Shown: positions 13,901 to 25,449 of the stretch, piece after piece | Position numbering within the stretch: the first letter of the stretch is position 1 | Layout: the number at the start of each line of letters is the position of its first letter | From: Ascidia mentula | Lineage: Eukaryota > Chordata > Ascidiacea > Phlebobranchia > Ascidiidae | DNA length: 64,000 nt | Assembly (NCBI GenBank): GCA_947561715.1 | Contig: OX387200.1 | Span: 15,626,501 to 15,690,500, forward strand | Reading direction: 5' to 3' | Made by a program: the position numbers and the translations under genes | Notes under the pieces: generated by a model | Database searches by the model: none | What the model was told of the DNA's origin: nothing | What the model saw: only the letters and a program-made list of their open reading frames with translations

Positions 13901-15445
13901 AGAAAAATGTTACACCCAACCAGGTGTATGAAGAATCCGATGCAAAAGGTGACGGCGAAACGAGACAAGAAACTGAAGGAGATGTCAATACGTCACAAGA
14001 TATTCCTGAAACCTACGATAAACCAAGTCCAACCGAAATTGGTGACGAAATGAATCAACAAACTGCAGAAAGTCATGACGAACCTTCAGAGTCAGCGACA
14101 ACTGAAAGCTACGGTGAGAAAGCTGATGAAACGATCAAGACAGTCGAAGTAGAGGAGACACAAGAAGCAGCTGTTCCAACTCAACCAAAACCGACTCCCA
14201 GGCGCACTCGTCAAGAACCGGCGGATGAAAACCCTAAAACTGAGCAAGAATCAGTGGAAACCACCAGTAATGCAGCGCAGTATGAAGCAGCTCCTTTAAC
14301 TGTTGATTCGCCCGTAAAAAGGAGCGATAAAAGTCAGATGTCGTTTAAAAGGTCAACAGTTACTTCAGGCAGTGAGGTGCTTCCCCCTGAACTCATGGCG
14401 AGGGTGAAACCAAAGCAAGATGTTCTGCTAAACGAAGACCAACTGGAAGATGCAGATTATGACGAGTATGGCCAACTGATCATCAACGAAAAATGGAGGA
14501 TGCGATGTCGCGCAAAATACATTCATATCTACCGACAGCATGCTCAGGACGCCAACGAACGCGAAGACAAGGAGCGCGAGCAGCAACTACTACAAAAGAT
14601 TAAGGAAATGGAAGCTCAGTCTTCGTACGTAGAGGAGGAAATTATTTCGCAACCACCATCAAAAGAGACCATTCCTATGGACCTTGAAGTTGAAAAGGCA
14701 GAAGTTTACTCGGATATCAGCGATCACTTATCAGGTAAAAATGTCGCGAACCGTATTCCATGTAAAAAGGGTTTCTCGCCATGTGAAACCAACTTTATAA
14801 ATTATAGTATCTTTGCCAACAAAACCAGAAAATTAAGTTAAACAGATTACTTTGTAAATAAAACCATTTCCAGATCAAAACGAAGTTGTGGCTGCTGAAG
14901 ATCAAGCAAATATGGGAGATGAGGACGTTTCTGAGTACGATGAGGAGGAGGAAGAAGAAGAAGAGTATTACGACGATGAAGAAGAGGAAGAGTATGAAGA
15001 TGAGGAATATGTTGAGTACGAAGACGAAGAAGATGTGGAGTACGTTGACGAGGAAATCGAGTACGAGGACGAGGATGAGGATGTTGAATATGAAGAGGAG
15101 GAGGTGGTCGTCTATGTAGACGAGGATGGAAACGAGATTGAAGTCGGCGATGACGTTGAATTTGACGAGGATGGAAACCAAATTATCTACGTCACCGACT
15201 CCGAGGATGAGGAGGTTGGATCTGACGAGGAAGTTGTTTACGTTGATGAGGATGGCAATTATGTCGATGCCGACGGCAACCCCATTGATGAAGATGAGGT
15301 GGAAGTGGTTGAGGAATATGAAGACGAAGAGGAAGAAGATGATGAAGAGGTTATTTACATGGATGAGGACGGAAATTATGTTGACGCTGACGGCAACATT
15401 GTTGACTACGTTCCAGATAGCGATGACGAAGTCATAGAAGATTAA
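7918..15445 (+). CDS. Large disordered protein with basic RVS/GRP repeats and an acidic tail (unknown family)
   Basis: Seven exons: 7918-7930, 8168-8295, 9501-9672, 10128-10483, 10979-11243, 11390-14734 and 14874-15445. They sum to exactly 1617 codons (1616 aa plus stop), which supports the model. Residues 1 to about 490 are strongly basic, with repeated pieces such as RRVSTRKVRRSVRKAP and RRVSKRIVRKSMRNAP. A paired module GRPRKLRMS / GRPKKLRMS (about residues 254 and 376) contains a GRP core resembling AT-hooks, and RRVS resembles a PKA site. Residues about 500-1300 are Thr/Glu/Ser/Pro-rich, including a near-exact 42-43 residue tandem repeat. About 1330-1400 is a helix-prone charged stretch (KWRMRCRAKYIHIYRQ). 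The last 190 residues are mostly Asp/Glu/Tyr/Val, with DEDGNYVDADGN repeated. No enzyme domain seen. A nuclear or DNA/chromatin-binding role is only a guess. Confidence 0.8.
13321..13735 (+). repeat. Coding tandem repeat, 126-129 bp unit, three copies
   Basis: Copies begin at 13321, 13447 and 13576, spaced 126 and 129 bp, and a degenerate fourth start follows near 13704. Each encodes about 42-43 residues starting ADTTGESTETKEEC and ending TEAKEE. The second and third copies are almost identical in DNA, so expansion is recent. The unit length is a multiple of three, so copy-number change keeps the frame. Confidence 0.9.
15234..15405 (+). repeat. Duplicated coding motif DEDGNYVDADGN
   Basis: The same 12-residue motif is encoded twice near 15246-15281 and 15363-15398, with looser versions (DEDGNEIE, DEDGNQII) upstream. 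Spacing of acidic residues resembles calcium-binding loops, but no flanking EF-hand helices are visible. Confidence 0.75.
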
Positions 15446-16636
15446 CTTTCAATATTTTCATTGCGCGTAGCCAACATGCTACATATTCTGACAAATTTTT
15501 GTGCCAACACCCAGTAAATCCAGATTGTTTTTTGGAAAGCACGTTACATCATATTCTGAACTGGTATCGTTGTGCTGATTCCCTGACTTCAGTGCCAGTA
15601 ACTTGCTTCACATATTTTAGTAACCACACACAATCCACATCGAAGTTATTCATTTAAAACAAGTATGTAAATTATGTTTTGCCCCAACAAAGTATGTGTA
15701 ACATATGTTGACGTATGATTACAAATTATTTTTTCTATTTAACGAGATTTAATATTTGCTCAATTTTGAACCGTCAAACGGTGTTAGCCTGCCTTCCCGT
15801 GGAACTTTCGTCTGCTTCATTGTATTGTCAGTCAATATTGATTCTGTATAAGTTGTGTTTGCGCGATACGTATGGTTTCTCGCAATGTAAATAGGCTAAG
15901 GTATTAGTTTTGCTGCGTAAGTGTTCTTGTAACCAGGCGCACCCTCACAATCTCTAGTCACTGTAAACGCTTGCACATCACCAAGTTCCTTGCAACTATA
16001 TAGCCGGCAGTCAGCATATTCACACATCTCACACAATCTTGCGTCACTGTATTTGTTCCACAGCCGTGTTCCGATTTTCATGCAATCTTAGTCACTGTAT
16101 GCATGTAACCATCAACATTTAAAATAATTATTGTATATTAAATTTTGCACCCATGTACATAGCTTGAGCAACCAAATTTAAAAACCACTTACTAAATCAG
16201 AATATCTAAACAGTTAATCAATTAAATTACTACCGTAATTGTGAATTGCGGAAAATGTTTTTTTGTCCCTGACTTCGTTTTGTTTTCTCTGACTGTTTCT
16301 GACTGTTTGTAGTTGTTTACGTAGAATTTACACTTGTAAATTTCACTCCATACAAATCAATCTGTACGTTATGATTTACATAGATGTTGTGCGTGACTTA
16401 GTCATGACATGCAGCCTACTGCGGCAGTGTTAAAAACCCGGGCCTTGAACATTTCAGTCCGGTACACTTACAGGCACACTATTGCACTTAATATCGGCCT
16501 TAGCCTCGGCTTTAGCTGATTGTAATTACTACTATATTGTTCCTTATAGCATATATGAAGCATAGATTTTAATTGCCAGATCACAGCATATTTTCGTGTA
16601 CAGACCTATGTGTTTCTTTGTTACATTGATTTACAC

Positions 16637-16685
16637 AATAAAAACAAGCAGATTTTCGCAAAGTTTGAAGCAAATGTGCAATAAA
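16637..16685 (+). terminator. Two candidate poly(A) signals of the acidic-protein gene
   Basis: AATAAA at 16637-16642 and 16680-16685, implying a 3'UTR of about 1.2 kb after the stop at 15445. Confidence 0.5.
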
Positions 16686-18284
16686 CTACTTTTGCTCTCA
16701 TCCTATTTCTGAGGCAAAAAAATATGTAGTCGCGTTGTTTGCACAATCACACCAAGGCATAACGGCGACGTGTCTGGAAGTGCACAGAAATGTAAAAGGC
16801 ATTAACCCACTTTTTGCAACGTTTGTGTTTGCAACTTTAGCGCTGTAAGTTGAGCAAGACTGCAACAAACGCATGCAAGGCGCTGAACTAACAAACTGAG
16901 GACAGCGATTTGTATCACAGACAGGAAAAGTTGTGTTTCCTCGTTTTGACTTCAGTGGCGCGAAATTGTCGAGGGCCTTTCTCTTCGTGAGCGCAATCAG
17001 TTGTAAGGAAACATGAATACGGAAGCAGCTGTTGTCAGTCCTACCTAGTGAAAATTTAGGAACTGTTCAGCAGCTTTTAGAGGGGTTAATTGCAGAAGCT
17101 TTGCGCAGCGGCAGTGTTTTAGTTGGAATCAATAGTATGAAAATGTATTCACTTTCTCAAAAAATCTGATCGGCCAAACGCCATATTTTGCTGTGAGTTT
17201 TCCTGGACGAAATGATTCAATAGCTTGGACTTGTCGGGAAAGGTTGGTCCAGATTGGCTGCAATGATTTCAAATACAGGTTAGGGTTGAGATAAGGTCGA
17301 AGTTTGGACTATAGGCTAGGGTTGTTTCTGTTTATGCAGTTGGTCGACAGTTAGCTGCTTATTAAGGAAAATCAAACTTAAATTTTGCTTGTCAGACTTT
17401 CGTTGTTTATGGAAAAATACTGCCGTTTTTGTTGTGATATAACTTGGAGCTGAATGCGGCTCTTCAGAAAGTATTTCTCTGACGACGGACAGCAAAGAAA
17501 TCAGAGCTCTTCTAAAACCTTTATGCCTTCAGAAGTAACTTCTAAACTGTTTGAAGTGATAAAAATGTTTCTTTGAAGAAATGGCAATAGTTAATTGGGA
17601 TTTCCCCGGTTGTTAAACAATTTGAGCGCATGAGATCACTACAAATATCAGCGAAACAAATACTTGATAATGTTTCATGCCATTCTAGACAACATTCTCT
17701 GACAATAATATTTTGGATTATTTCCGCAATTGTTTGGCAAAGCATTGTAAGTAAAATACTACTTTACCTTTGAAGACATTAAACCAACCTCTTGTTGAAT
17801 AGAAAGTCAGTGGTTCTTTTTATGGTTTTAATACTAAACTTATGCGAAACGTTATGCATTGATGTGTAATATATTTTGCCTTTTCTGTCCGAGGCGCGCA
17901 TGTGAAAACGGCCTTTTACTTTCGTTGATGCCACGCCACTCATGTTGTTGTTGACAAAATAAACATTACAAGCGTGGTCTCGTACGAAAAACAAATCGCC
18001 GAACTTTGGAAGCTTCATTGATTTTAGGAAAATAAAATTGTTTTTGCAAAATTTCCATCTACCACATAATCGTTAAAACTAAACATTATCAATATTGCAA
18101 TGTAATGTGTTAGTAATCTACAATGCCCGTCTTTCAAGCAGATTTTTATTGAGCATATTAGCAGTTATAACATTATGCAATTTTAGTTTGTTTCATGTAG
18201 CTGTATAATAGCTTTATCTTTTATCAGTATTTTATTATATCTAACAGGTTTATATTGTTTTTAAATTACATTTTACATATTTTA

Positions 18285-18293
18285 ATTGAATAG
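18285..18293 (+). promoter_or_regulatory. Possible splice or trans-splice acceptor before the HAD phosphatase
   Basis: A T-rich stretch ending in ATTGAATAG lies 12 bp upstream of the start codon at 18306. It could accept a 5'UTR exon or a spliced leader, which ascidians are known to add to many mRNAs. No upstream exon was identified. Confidence 0.35.
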
Positions 18294-18305
18294 GTGTACC
18301 TCGAA

Positions 18306-18989
18306 ATGTACAAAAACGTGAGCCATGTTATTTTTGACATGGATGGTTTGCTTTTAAATACAGAAGACTTGTACACCAAGGCATTTAAAACAGTTTGCAG
18401 CAGATATGGGAAAGTTTATGATTGGTCAATTAAAAAGAATATCATGGGCATGAAAGCAGACCTTTCGGCACAATACTGTATTGATAAACTATCCTTGCCG
18501 CTTACTGTCAAAGAGTTCAAGTATGAAACATTTGAAGAGCAGCAAAAGCTTTTTCCACAATCTGAAATATTGCCTGGTGCAGAAAAGCTTGTCAGGCATT
18601 TAAAAAAACACGATGTGCCAATTGCTATATGCAGTGGGTCTGCTAGAGCACCATTTGAAATAAAAACTTCTCACTTGGGTGATTTTTTTAGTCTATTTGA
18701 TCCAGTTGTGCTTTGTGGAGATGATAAAGAAGTGAAAAATGGTAAACCTCATCCAGACTCATTTGAAGTTACCATGCGCCGTTTCAAAACAAAACCTGAG
18801 GCAACTGAAATTCTGGTTTTTGAGGACTCGCCTAATGGTGTGGCAGCAGCCCTTGCTGCAAATATGCAAGTTGTTATGGTGCCGGACTCACGCTTATCCA
18901 ATGAAATTAAAGAGAAGGCTACCTTATGGATTGAAAGTTTGGAGAAATTTAAGCCTGAATGGTTTGGTCTTCCTGCTTTTACAGACTAA
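18306..18989 (+). CDS. PUDP: HAD-family phosphatase, pseudouridine-5'-phosphatase-like
   Basis: One uninterrupted 227-aa frame from the ATG at 18306. HAD motif I is DMDGLLLNTE at about residues 11-20, with nucleophile and acid/base aspartates. Motif II is CSGSAR near residue 108, followed by the lysine segment GKPHPDSFE near residue 146, and motif IV VFEDSPNGVAAAL near residue 170. The region after motif I is alpha-helical and fits the small cap of the DOG/PUDP group. The family dephosphorylates small sugar or nucleoside phosphates in the cytosol, such as pseudouridine 5'-phosphate. Substrate is inferred from overall similarity to HDHD1/PUDP. It lies 236 bp upstream of SARDH copy 1 with no AATAAA between, so an operon is possible. 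The lack of introns contrasts with its neighbours. Confidence 0.85.
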   Translation: MYKNVSHVIFDMDGLLLNTEDLYTKAFKTVCSRYGKVYDWSIKKNIMGMKADLSAQYCIDKLSLPLTVKEFKYETFEEQQKLFPQSEILPGAEKLVRHLKKHDVPIAICSGSARAPFEIKTSHLGDFFSLFDPVVLCGDDKEVKNGKPHPDSFEVTMRRFKTKPEATEILVFEDSPNGVAAALAANMQVVMVPDSRLSNEIKEKATLWIESLEKFKPEWFGLPAFTD

Positions 18990-19205
18990 AAACAGCAATT
19001 GTTCCATATTGTATGTGTCCATGCTGCTTATGTTACGCTGCTTTAGTCAATTTGTCTGCTATGTTACAAAGGAATGTATGCAATATTTTAATTTGAGGTT
19101 TTGTTGGAAATGTTTTAATTGTTTGTACCTTATGCTAATTTTGGCCTGGCTTCATATAAAATTACTGCTTCAAGTTGCTGCTATTCTGACAAAATTGTTC
19201 GTATG

Positions 19206-19217
19206 TTTCTTATTCAG
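19206..19217 (+). promoter_or_regulatory. Candidate trans-splice acceptor upstream of SARDH copy 1
   Basis: The pyrimidine-rich TTTCTTATTCAG ends 8 bp before the start codon at 19226. This is a strong 3' splice site with no obvious upstream exon, as expected for spliced-leader addition to the second gene of an operon. Splicing of an unseen 5'UTR exon is the alternative. Confidence 0.45.
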
Positions 19218-19225
19218 GAGACACA

Positions 19226-22200
19226 ATGTCTGTCATTACTAGAATAAAAAGTTTAAATATTTGGTGCTGTCTTGGGAACAGGATAGCCTTGACTGGAAGC
19301 TCCAGGTTTAAATCACAAGATGTCAAGGATGTTCCTTACGAGTCTTCCATTCACAAAGTAAAGAAGGACACACAGACTAGACAAGCAGAGTTTCCCGAAG
19401 AAGCAGATGTTGTAGTTATTGGCGGTGGAAGCGTTGGGTGCAGCACTGCCTACCATTTAGCCAAGCAAAATTGTGGATCTGTTGTGCTCTTAGAAAAACA
19501 TAAAATCACCTCAGGAACAACTTGGCACACAGCAGGTTTGAAATGTGGGCAGAATATGTTATGAATGGTTTGCATTGGCTCTAAAATAATATGGATAAAC
19601 AACCCTGGTGTTACTTTAAAAAATATGCTAGTAAAAAATCGGAATAAAAGTTTGGTGGCCATCCTGAGGACAACTGAGGTGTTAAGATAATAAAATGCAT
19701 AAAAATATTCAAACCAAATCTTATCCTCCCTTTAATTTACCTCTGCAGAAATTTTGTTTATGATAAGAAAAGGGTGTGGAATGTAAACTAATGTGCCAAT
19801 CAGCGCCAAACCTGCTTAATGATTCATTTACATTAAAGGAATTCTTTGGAGTTTTCGTGGAAGTGAAACTGAAACCCTGATGCAGCTGCAGACACGTGAT
19901 CTGATAAGCAAGATACTTCCTGAGGAAACGGGCGATAGTGCAGGCTGGCAACGTACAGGCACTATTTTAACAGCCAAAAATGCCGATGAATACAAGGACA
20001 TCACCCAGCTTACATCCGTTAGTATTCAACGCATGAGGTTCAAACCAATATACAAGTGGTCAATTTCCTTTTGATCGCAATATTTTAACAGTTGTTTCGT
20101 CGTTGATACATGTTGCGCCTTTTTGGTGTGGTTTAGAAGTTTTGCATCAAGCGGGAAAAATATGGTTTAATGAGCTTTCGCATTAATTAATAGGAAAACA
20201 GCATAACGAAACAGATTACGATCATGTTTTTATCGCAGTTCGCGAAAGGCCTTGGGTGCGAAATTCGCGAAATAAAACCAACGGAGGCCGTCGACATTCA
20301 TCCCCTTATGAACGTAAGCGACGTGTATGGAGCTGTCTACTCTCCTGGAGATGGAACGATTGACCCTGCCACCTACTGCATGTCATACATACGCGCAGCA
20401 CAAAAGCGTGGCGCCAAGGTTTGAAGCGAGCTAATCAGAATACTGTTTTGTTTTTTCCTAATATTTATCTTATTTCCGAACAGGTGTTTGAAAACTGCAG
20501 CGTTACCGGAATCGTAAAGGCCGAGGATCACCTTGGTTTGGAGAGAGTGGTTGGGGTTGAAACCGACAAAGGAACAATTAAGACTAACAATGTGGTCAAT
20601 TGCGGAGGTTGTTGGTCACCTTACATAGGACAGGTAGGCAAATAGAAACTATGTCTACAGATACGCAAAACTAATCGAACTGGTTTCAAAAACGCCAGTG
20701 GCGATTTGTTGACTGGTTTGACTATAAGTAAAAGCAAACTATGGCCCTGAATGCGACATAATTGTAAACAATCCCTACTGCGGTCGCATATTAATGAATA
20801 ATTTATCTGCTTATGCGAGCGACTTTATAGCCTACAACTTGGAGCAATTAAATATTGTGGAAAAACATAATACTGTTTGACAATACCACCCAATCAATAC
20901 AAAAGATAAGAAGTATATGAATATAAGCAAAGTGGAGCCAATAATATGATTTCTGTGAGCCGCAGACATATGGCCACTGCTTGCAAGGTGCAATGATGAG
21001 ACTTTACAGGTCGAAACAGTGGCCATCTGCCTGTAGCTGACAGAAAGTGTTATGAAAAGTTTTATATTGCATATACACTCTTCCAACTGTTTCGCCTGCT
21101 GTTACAGATGGCTGGAGTACGAATTCCCCAGCATACGTACCAGCACGCCTATATCGTTACGCAAGGCATCAAAGGTATCTTGAACACGCCAATGGTTAAA
21201 GATCACGGAACCGTGTACATTAAACCACAGGGTGACGCCCTTCAATTCGGAGGATACGAGTTGAATCCGCACATCGTGAAAGATGTAAGTCAAGTCACTA
21301 TCAACGTCTACTTAAAATTCGTACGGGCAATAATTTTTAGCAGGCGCTCATAAAAACAAACTCGGTGCTGGAAAACCGTTACCCAACGACACATGTTTAT
21401 GTGTATACGCAGGAAATTGGCTATTTTTCGGAAAATAAGATAATGTGAATGGATCGCACCCACATAAATATTAATTAACATGTAGAAATATTGCATGTTC
21501 TTACGAATACTTTAAAATCCATCAAGCAGTGTATGGTTTATATATTGTGTGTTGTTTACATAGACGTGTGAACTTTTGGGTGAATTAAAATAGGCATGAC
21601 ATGATTATGATATCTTTGTTATATGTAACTAATGAATACAAGGTTATTTTTAAAATGTATGGCATTATGTTTATCTTAATTGAAGATCTGTGAAGTCTGT
21701 TTGATGTTAAACTTGTTATATGTTTGATTTTATACAGCTTCCTGTTGATTTTGCTTTCGGCCTGTATGACTTAGACTGGGATATTTTTGCTGAGCATTTG
21801 GAAGCAACCGTAAACAGAGTCCCAGCAGTTGAAAACGCCGGAATAAGATCCACTGTCTGTGGGCCTGGTGAGAACGTGCGCTGAAATTTTCATGTAAACA
21901 ATGTGAGAGCATCCAAATGACTCAATAACACTTTTCGACCATTTATGGAGATGTTTTTCGCAAAAAGTTAGTTGCAAGTGTGTTCATCGCATAGTAGCAT
22001 ACAAAAAGAAATTTCTTTAATTAATCTCAACCAAGTATGGACAATCACAGATGTTCTAGCTCAAGCTAGTTCTTTTTTTTTGTTAAAGTCGTGTGCAATG
22101 CATGCACTGGTGTATTCTTTACCCTTTTCTGAAAACAAAGGTATGTTGTTTCAGAATCATTTACTCCTGACGGGAGGCCCAACATGGGTGAATCTCCAGA

Positions 22201-25200
22201 AGTGAGAGGTTTTTTCGTAGGTAGTGGATACAACAGTGGCGGAATGATGATGGGGGGAGGAGCCGGAAGACAGTTGGCCCACTGGGTGGTGCACGGGAGG
22301 CCTGAAATTGACATGTTTAACTGTGATATAAGGTGCGTAAAGTCTGTGTTTTCAAGTGTAAATAATAACTTGACACAAATGCGTTCCAACATTGGCAAGC
22401 TGTTTTCTCGTTCTTGCGACAATTTAAATTCTTCACTGAGTAGAGCACTGGTGACTGTTGAGTGCACGTTGGAGTTTTTTGTTGTCAGGCGGTACCCGAC
22501 CTCGTTTGCAAACTACAACAAGTGGATGCTGGAGACTTGTCACGAGAGGTTTGCCAAACGCTACAGCCTCGTGTACGCTCGCGATCACAACCTGGGAGGC
22601 AGAAACCAACGAAAGTCAAAACTTCATCAGGTTAAGCAAAAATATTAAGAAAGAAACAAATCGTTTTTCAAGCGGAAAATCGTCAGGATAAATGTTTTAC
22701 ATGAATGTAAACTAATGTAGAGGTCATTTCACTGCAAAGGAACAAATGCAAGCGATATATCACCATAAAAGGAAACCTGACCCAACTTAGCCAAGACTAA
22801 AAAATTGCAACATTTCCTTGGCCCTGATAGCTCGTCTGCCTTTCTTTGCAACAAATCATTTTTACTGATAGGTTCACATTTATCTGGAAAATTTATACCC
22901 CGATGTGGCTCTATTTTGTCGTATATTGTCGTATGTACATTGCATTTTTATAGAACCGGTTGTATTTTAGACTGACGTGGATCAAGGAGCCTTGTTCGGA
23001 CAACGTTACGGCTACGAGCGTCCAGCCTACTACGTAAAAGACGCTACTGGAAAACCGAACCGCAACCTGGAAGTCCTCGACTATGATTTCTATGGATCTT
23101 ACGATAACCAGAAACATGAGCCGTACCCGTATCTTGACGCTGTTACGAATGACTGCACATTCGACTTTCCCGAGAGTCACAAAACGGTAATCATGCGTTG
23201 TGCGCTTTACCCAATGTAGTATGCAACATTTATTTTTAATTTACTAATTACACCGAATCTGATGTTTTGTGGCTTGCCTGGATCGACAAAACCACGAAGC
23301 ATTATTGTAACTTATAGACGCCAATATGCCAGAAAATACGCTTTCTGCTATCTTCCAAACGATATGATCCAAATTATAGTAAATTGTGTGTCAGGTGGGA
23401 CGTGAATGTTTAACTTGTCGTACATCAGCAATCCTTCTCGATTCTTCATACATGGCGAAAATCTTCATAACCGGCCCGGACGCCGATAAAGTTGCCAGCA
23501 TGGCTTTCAGTCGGGACCTGGTCAAATCTGCAGATGGACAGTTTGTTTACACCCTGATGTTGAACGAACGTGCTGGAATCGAGGGCGACGTAATTGCTAC
23601 CAGGGTGAAAAATGCACGGGGAGGTATGATTTTCTAAGAAGTTCGTACATTTGTAAAAAATTATGTTGAGATGATGTGTGCTGTTGCTCTTCGTACCTTC
23701 ACAACAAACAGATTTTTTTCTTCGATATTACGACCATACGACTTGGTTGATTAATCGTATGTTTCAAAAACCAGAAATACGTTTTTTTTTCTAAACTGTA
23801 CGAGTTTGTAATAGTGTTGGGTTAACATAGGACCTGATACACAGTTTGTATGAAGCATGGTCTTAAATTGTCATGCACCTCTTACTAACTTAAATTGTTT
23901 TATTGTATAGAAAACGAATATTACGTCACGTTCAGTTCGTCGGGAGCTCTCCATTGCAAAATGTATTTACAAAACATTGCACAGCGTGAAGGTCTCAACT
24001 GTGTAGTAGAGGATCGCACTGAGGAAAGATCCATTCTCAGTGTACAGGGACCGAAAAGGTGATTATTTTAAAACTTTAGCAATTGCTCGACCGTAGTGTT
24101 TCCACCTTCGAAAGTTAAAAAAAAAGTGAATTATTAATACATTTATTAGCCGGGAGGTTCTTACGCCCCTTGTGAAAGATACTGCGACGCTGAAGAAACT
24201 TAAATACGCACAATGGAAAAGTAGCGAAGTTGCAAGTTGCAAAGCCATGCTCGGAAGGTAAGCTTAACATTCCTAACCTGTAACACGGTTTGTGATGGTA
24301 AATATGCTTATTATATGGCATCCCATTTTCGCGTTTTAGGCTTTCCTTTGTTGGAGAGCTCGGATTCGAAATTCATTGCGACAGCAGAGACCTGAAGTCC
24401 ATCCATGACGCAATCACGGAGCAATTAAAGAAAGTTGGCGGTTGCGTGGCTGGGTATCGCGCGATGGAATCACTGAGTTCTGAAACCGGTGCGGCTTCAG
24501 CTACATTATTGTATTGACAAAAAGAATAATTTTCGTAACAGCAATTAGGCACATCAATAATGTAGCGTTTAAAAATGCGCTTGCAATATATTAATTTTTT
24601 TTTAATAATATATAGGTTTCCACCACTGGTCGCACACCATACACGCCTCCGACAATCCTGCCGAAGCAAATCTCTTGAAATTCTGTGACGAGAATTCCGA
24701 TTACATCGGCAGCAAAGCGCTCGCTGAAATCAGGACCAAACCTTGTTCAAAAAAACTCATTTGCTTCACCATCGATTCGTAAGTTTGAAAATGACGGCGT
24801 ATGCTTCTTTGGATACACGCATATGACTTTTATGATCAATCTTGCATGTTAAATAGAGTTTTGCGTGTAGTTGACGTCCCTGGCAAGTGGCTGTATCTGT
24901 TTTGCAGGAAAGTGCCTATGACGGGACATGAGGCGATTTGGCTTGGTGACAAGGTGGTTGGATTTTTGCGTCACGCCGATTACGCATACGGACTGGACAC
25001 AAACTTAGGTTTCGGGTGAGTATTTGCAAAAATGAAGTCACCTTGGTTATTATTGTCTTTAAATAAAAAAATTAAACTAAAGCCTTTAAACGAAACAGTC
25101 CCCTGATTGGTATTTTTTTATCTTGATCCATAAGATAATTGTGAAACTAAAATAAAAGGGCATACAGTTTTGGTAATAGAGAAATATATCCTTCTAAAAT

Positions 25201-25449
25201 AGCTGCTGGTATTAAACAAGAAGTACTTGCTGAGTAAAGACAGATATTTTAATTCACAGATATGTGAACTTGGACGGATTTAGTGAAGAGGAAATTTCAA
25301 ACGGCAAGTTTGCCATTGAGCGAATGGCGCGAAAATATCCGGCCAAAGCGCACGCGACAAGTCCATTTGATCCAAGTTTAAAAAGAATTCGCGGCAAGTA
25401 CGCACCAGACAAGCAGGAGGAACTACAAAAGAAACTCACCTCTCTGTAA
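19226..25449 (+). CDS. SARDH: Sarcosine dehydrogenase-like, copy 1
   Basis: Sixteen exons: 19226-19535, 19839-20017, 20239-20418, 20484-20633, 21108-21284, 21738-21867, 22155-22332, 22489-22630, 22971-23186, 23395-23623, 23911-24058, 24150-24257, 24340-24488, 24616-24778, 24908-25015 and 25260-25449. Phases agree and give 918 aa, matching the family length. The N-terminus is basic and fits a mitochondrial presequence. [17 protein letters not shown] near residue 65 is the FAD-binding Rossmann motif. TTWHTAG holds the histidine that carries covalent flavin in SARDH/DMGDH. The C-terminal half is the aminomethyltransferase-like folate-binding part: [10 protein letters not shown] keeps the catalytic-type aspartate, and [11 protein letters not shown] is the family signature. 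Expected role: demethylation of sarcosine to glycine in mitochondria, passing the one-carbon unit to tetrahydrofolate. DMGDH- or PDPR-like function cannot be ruled out. Confidence 0.92.
20950..21046 (+). ncRNA. Hammerhead-ribozyme-like motif A1 in SARDH copy 1 intron
   Basis: Intron 20634-21107, sense strand. Core reads ATGATGA at 20992-20998 (first core C changed to A). Stem II is GACT/GGTC with loop TTACA, followed by GAAA at 21013-21016. Stem III is ACAG (21016-21019) with CTGT (21031-21034), then A as the cleavage-site base. The outer strands 20950-20960 and 21036-21046 pair at 10 of 11 positions, leaving a large stem-I insert. The altered C3 makes self-cleavage doubtful. Confidence 0.5.

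Larger units (their letters stand above)
15446..18305. other. Intergenic: long 3'UTR then non-coding AT-rich DNA
   Basis: 3'UTR of the acidic-protein gene up to about 16.7 kb, then about 1.6 kb in which no exon, RNA gene or repeat family was recognised. Short minus-strand open frames at 17542-18018 have no splice context or recognisable domain. Confidence 0.45.

Noticed and set aside
12648..13988. Long serine- and phenylalanine-rich minus-strand open frames (118-269 aa)
   Set aside because: Shadows of the Thr/Glu-rich repeats of the large exon 11390-14734; composition follows directly from the complementary codons.
15234..15405. EF-hand calcium-binding loops
   Set aside because: The DEDGN motifs resemble loops, but no flanking helices exist and the region is one continuous acidic stretch.
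14886..15437. Lys/Met-rich open frames over the acidic tail
   Set aside because: Alternate frames of GAG/GAT-rich coding sequence; the Asp/Glu frame continues in phase from the previous exon.
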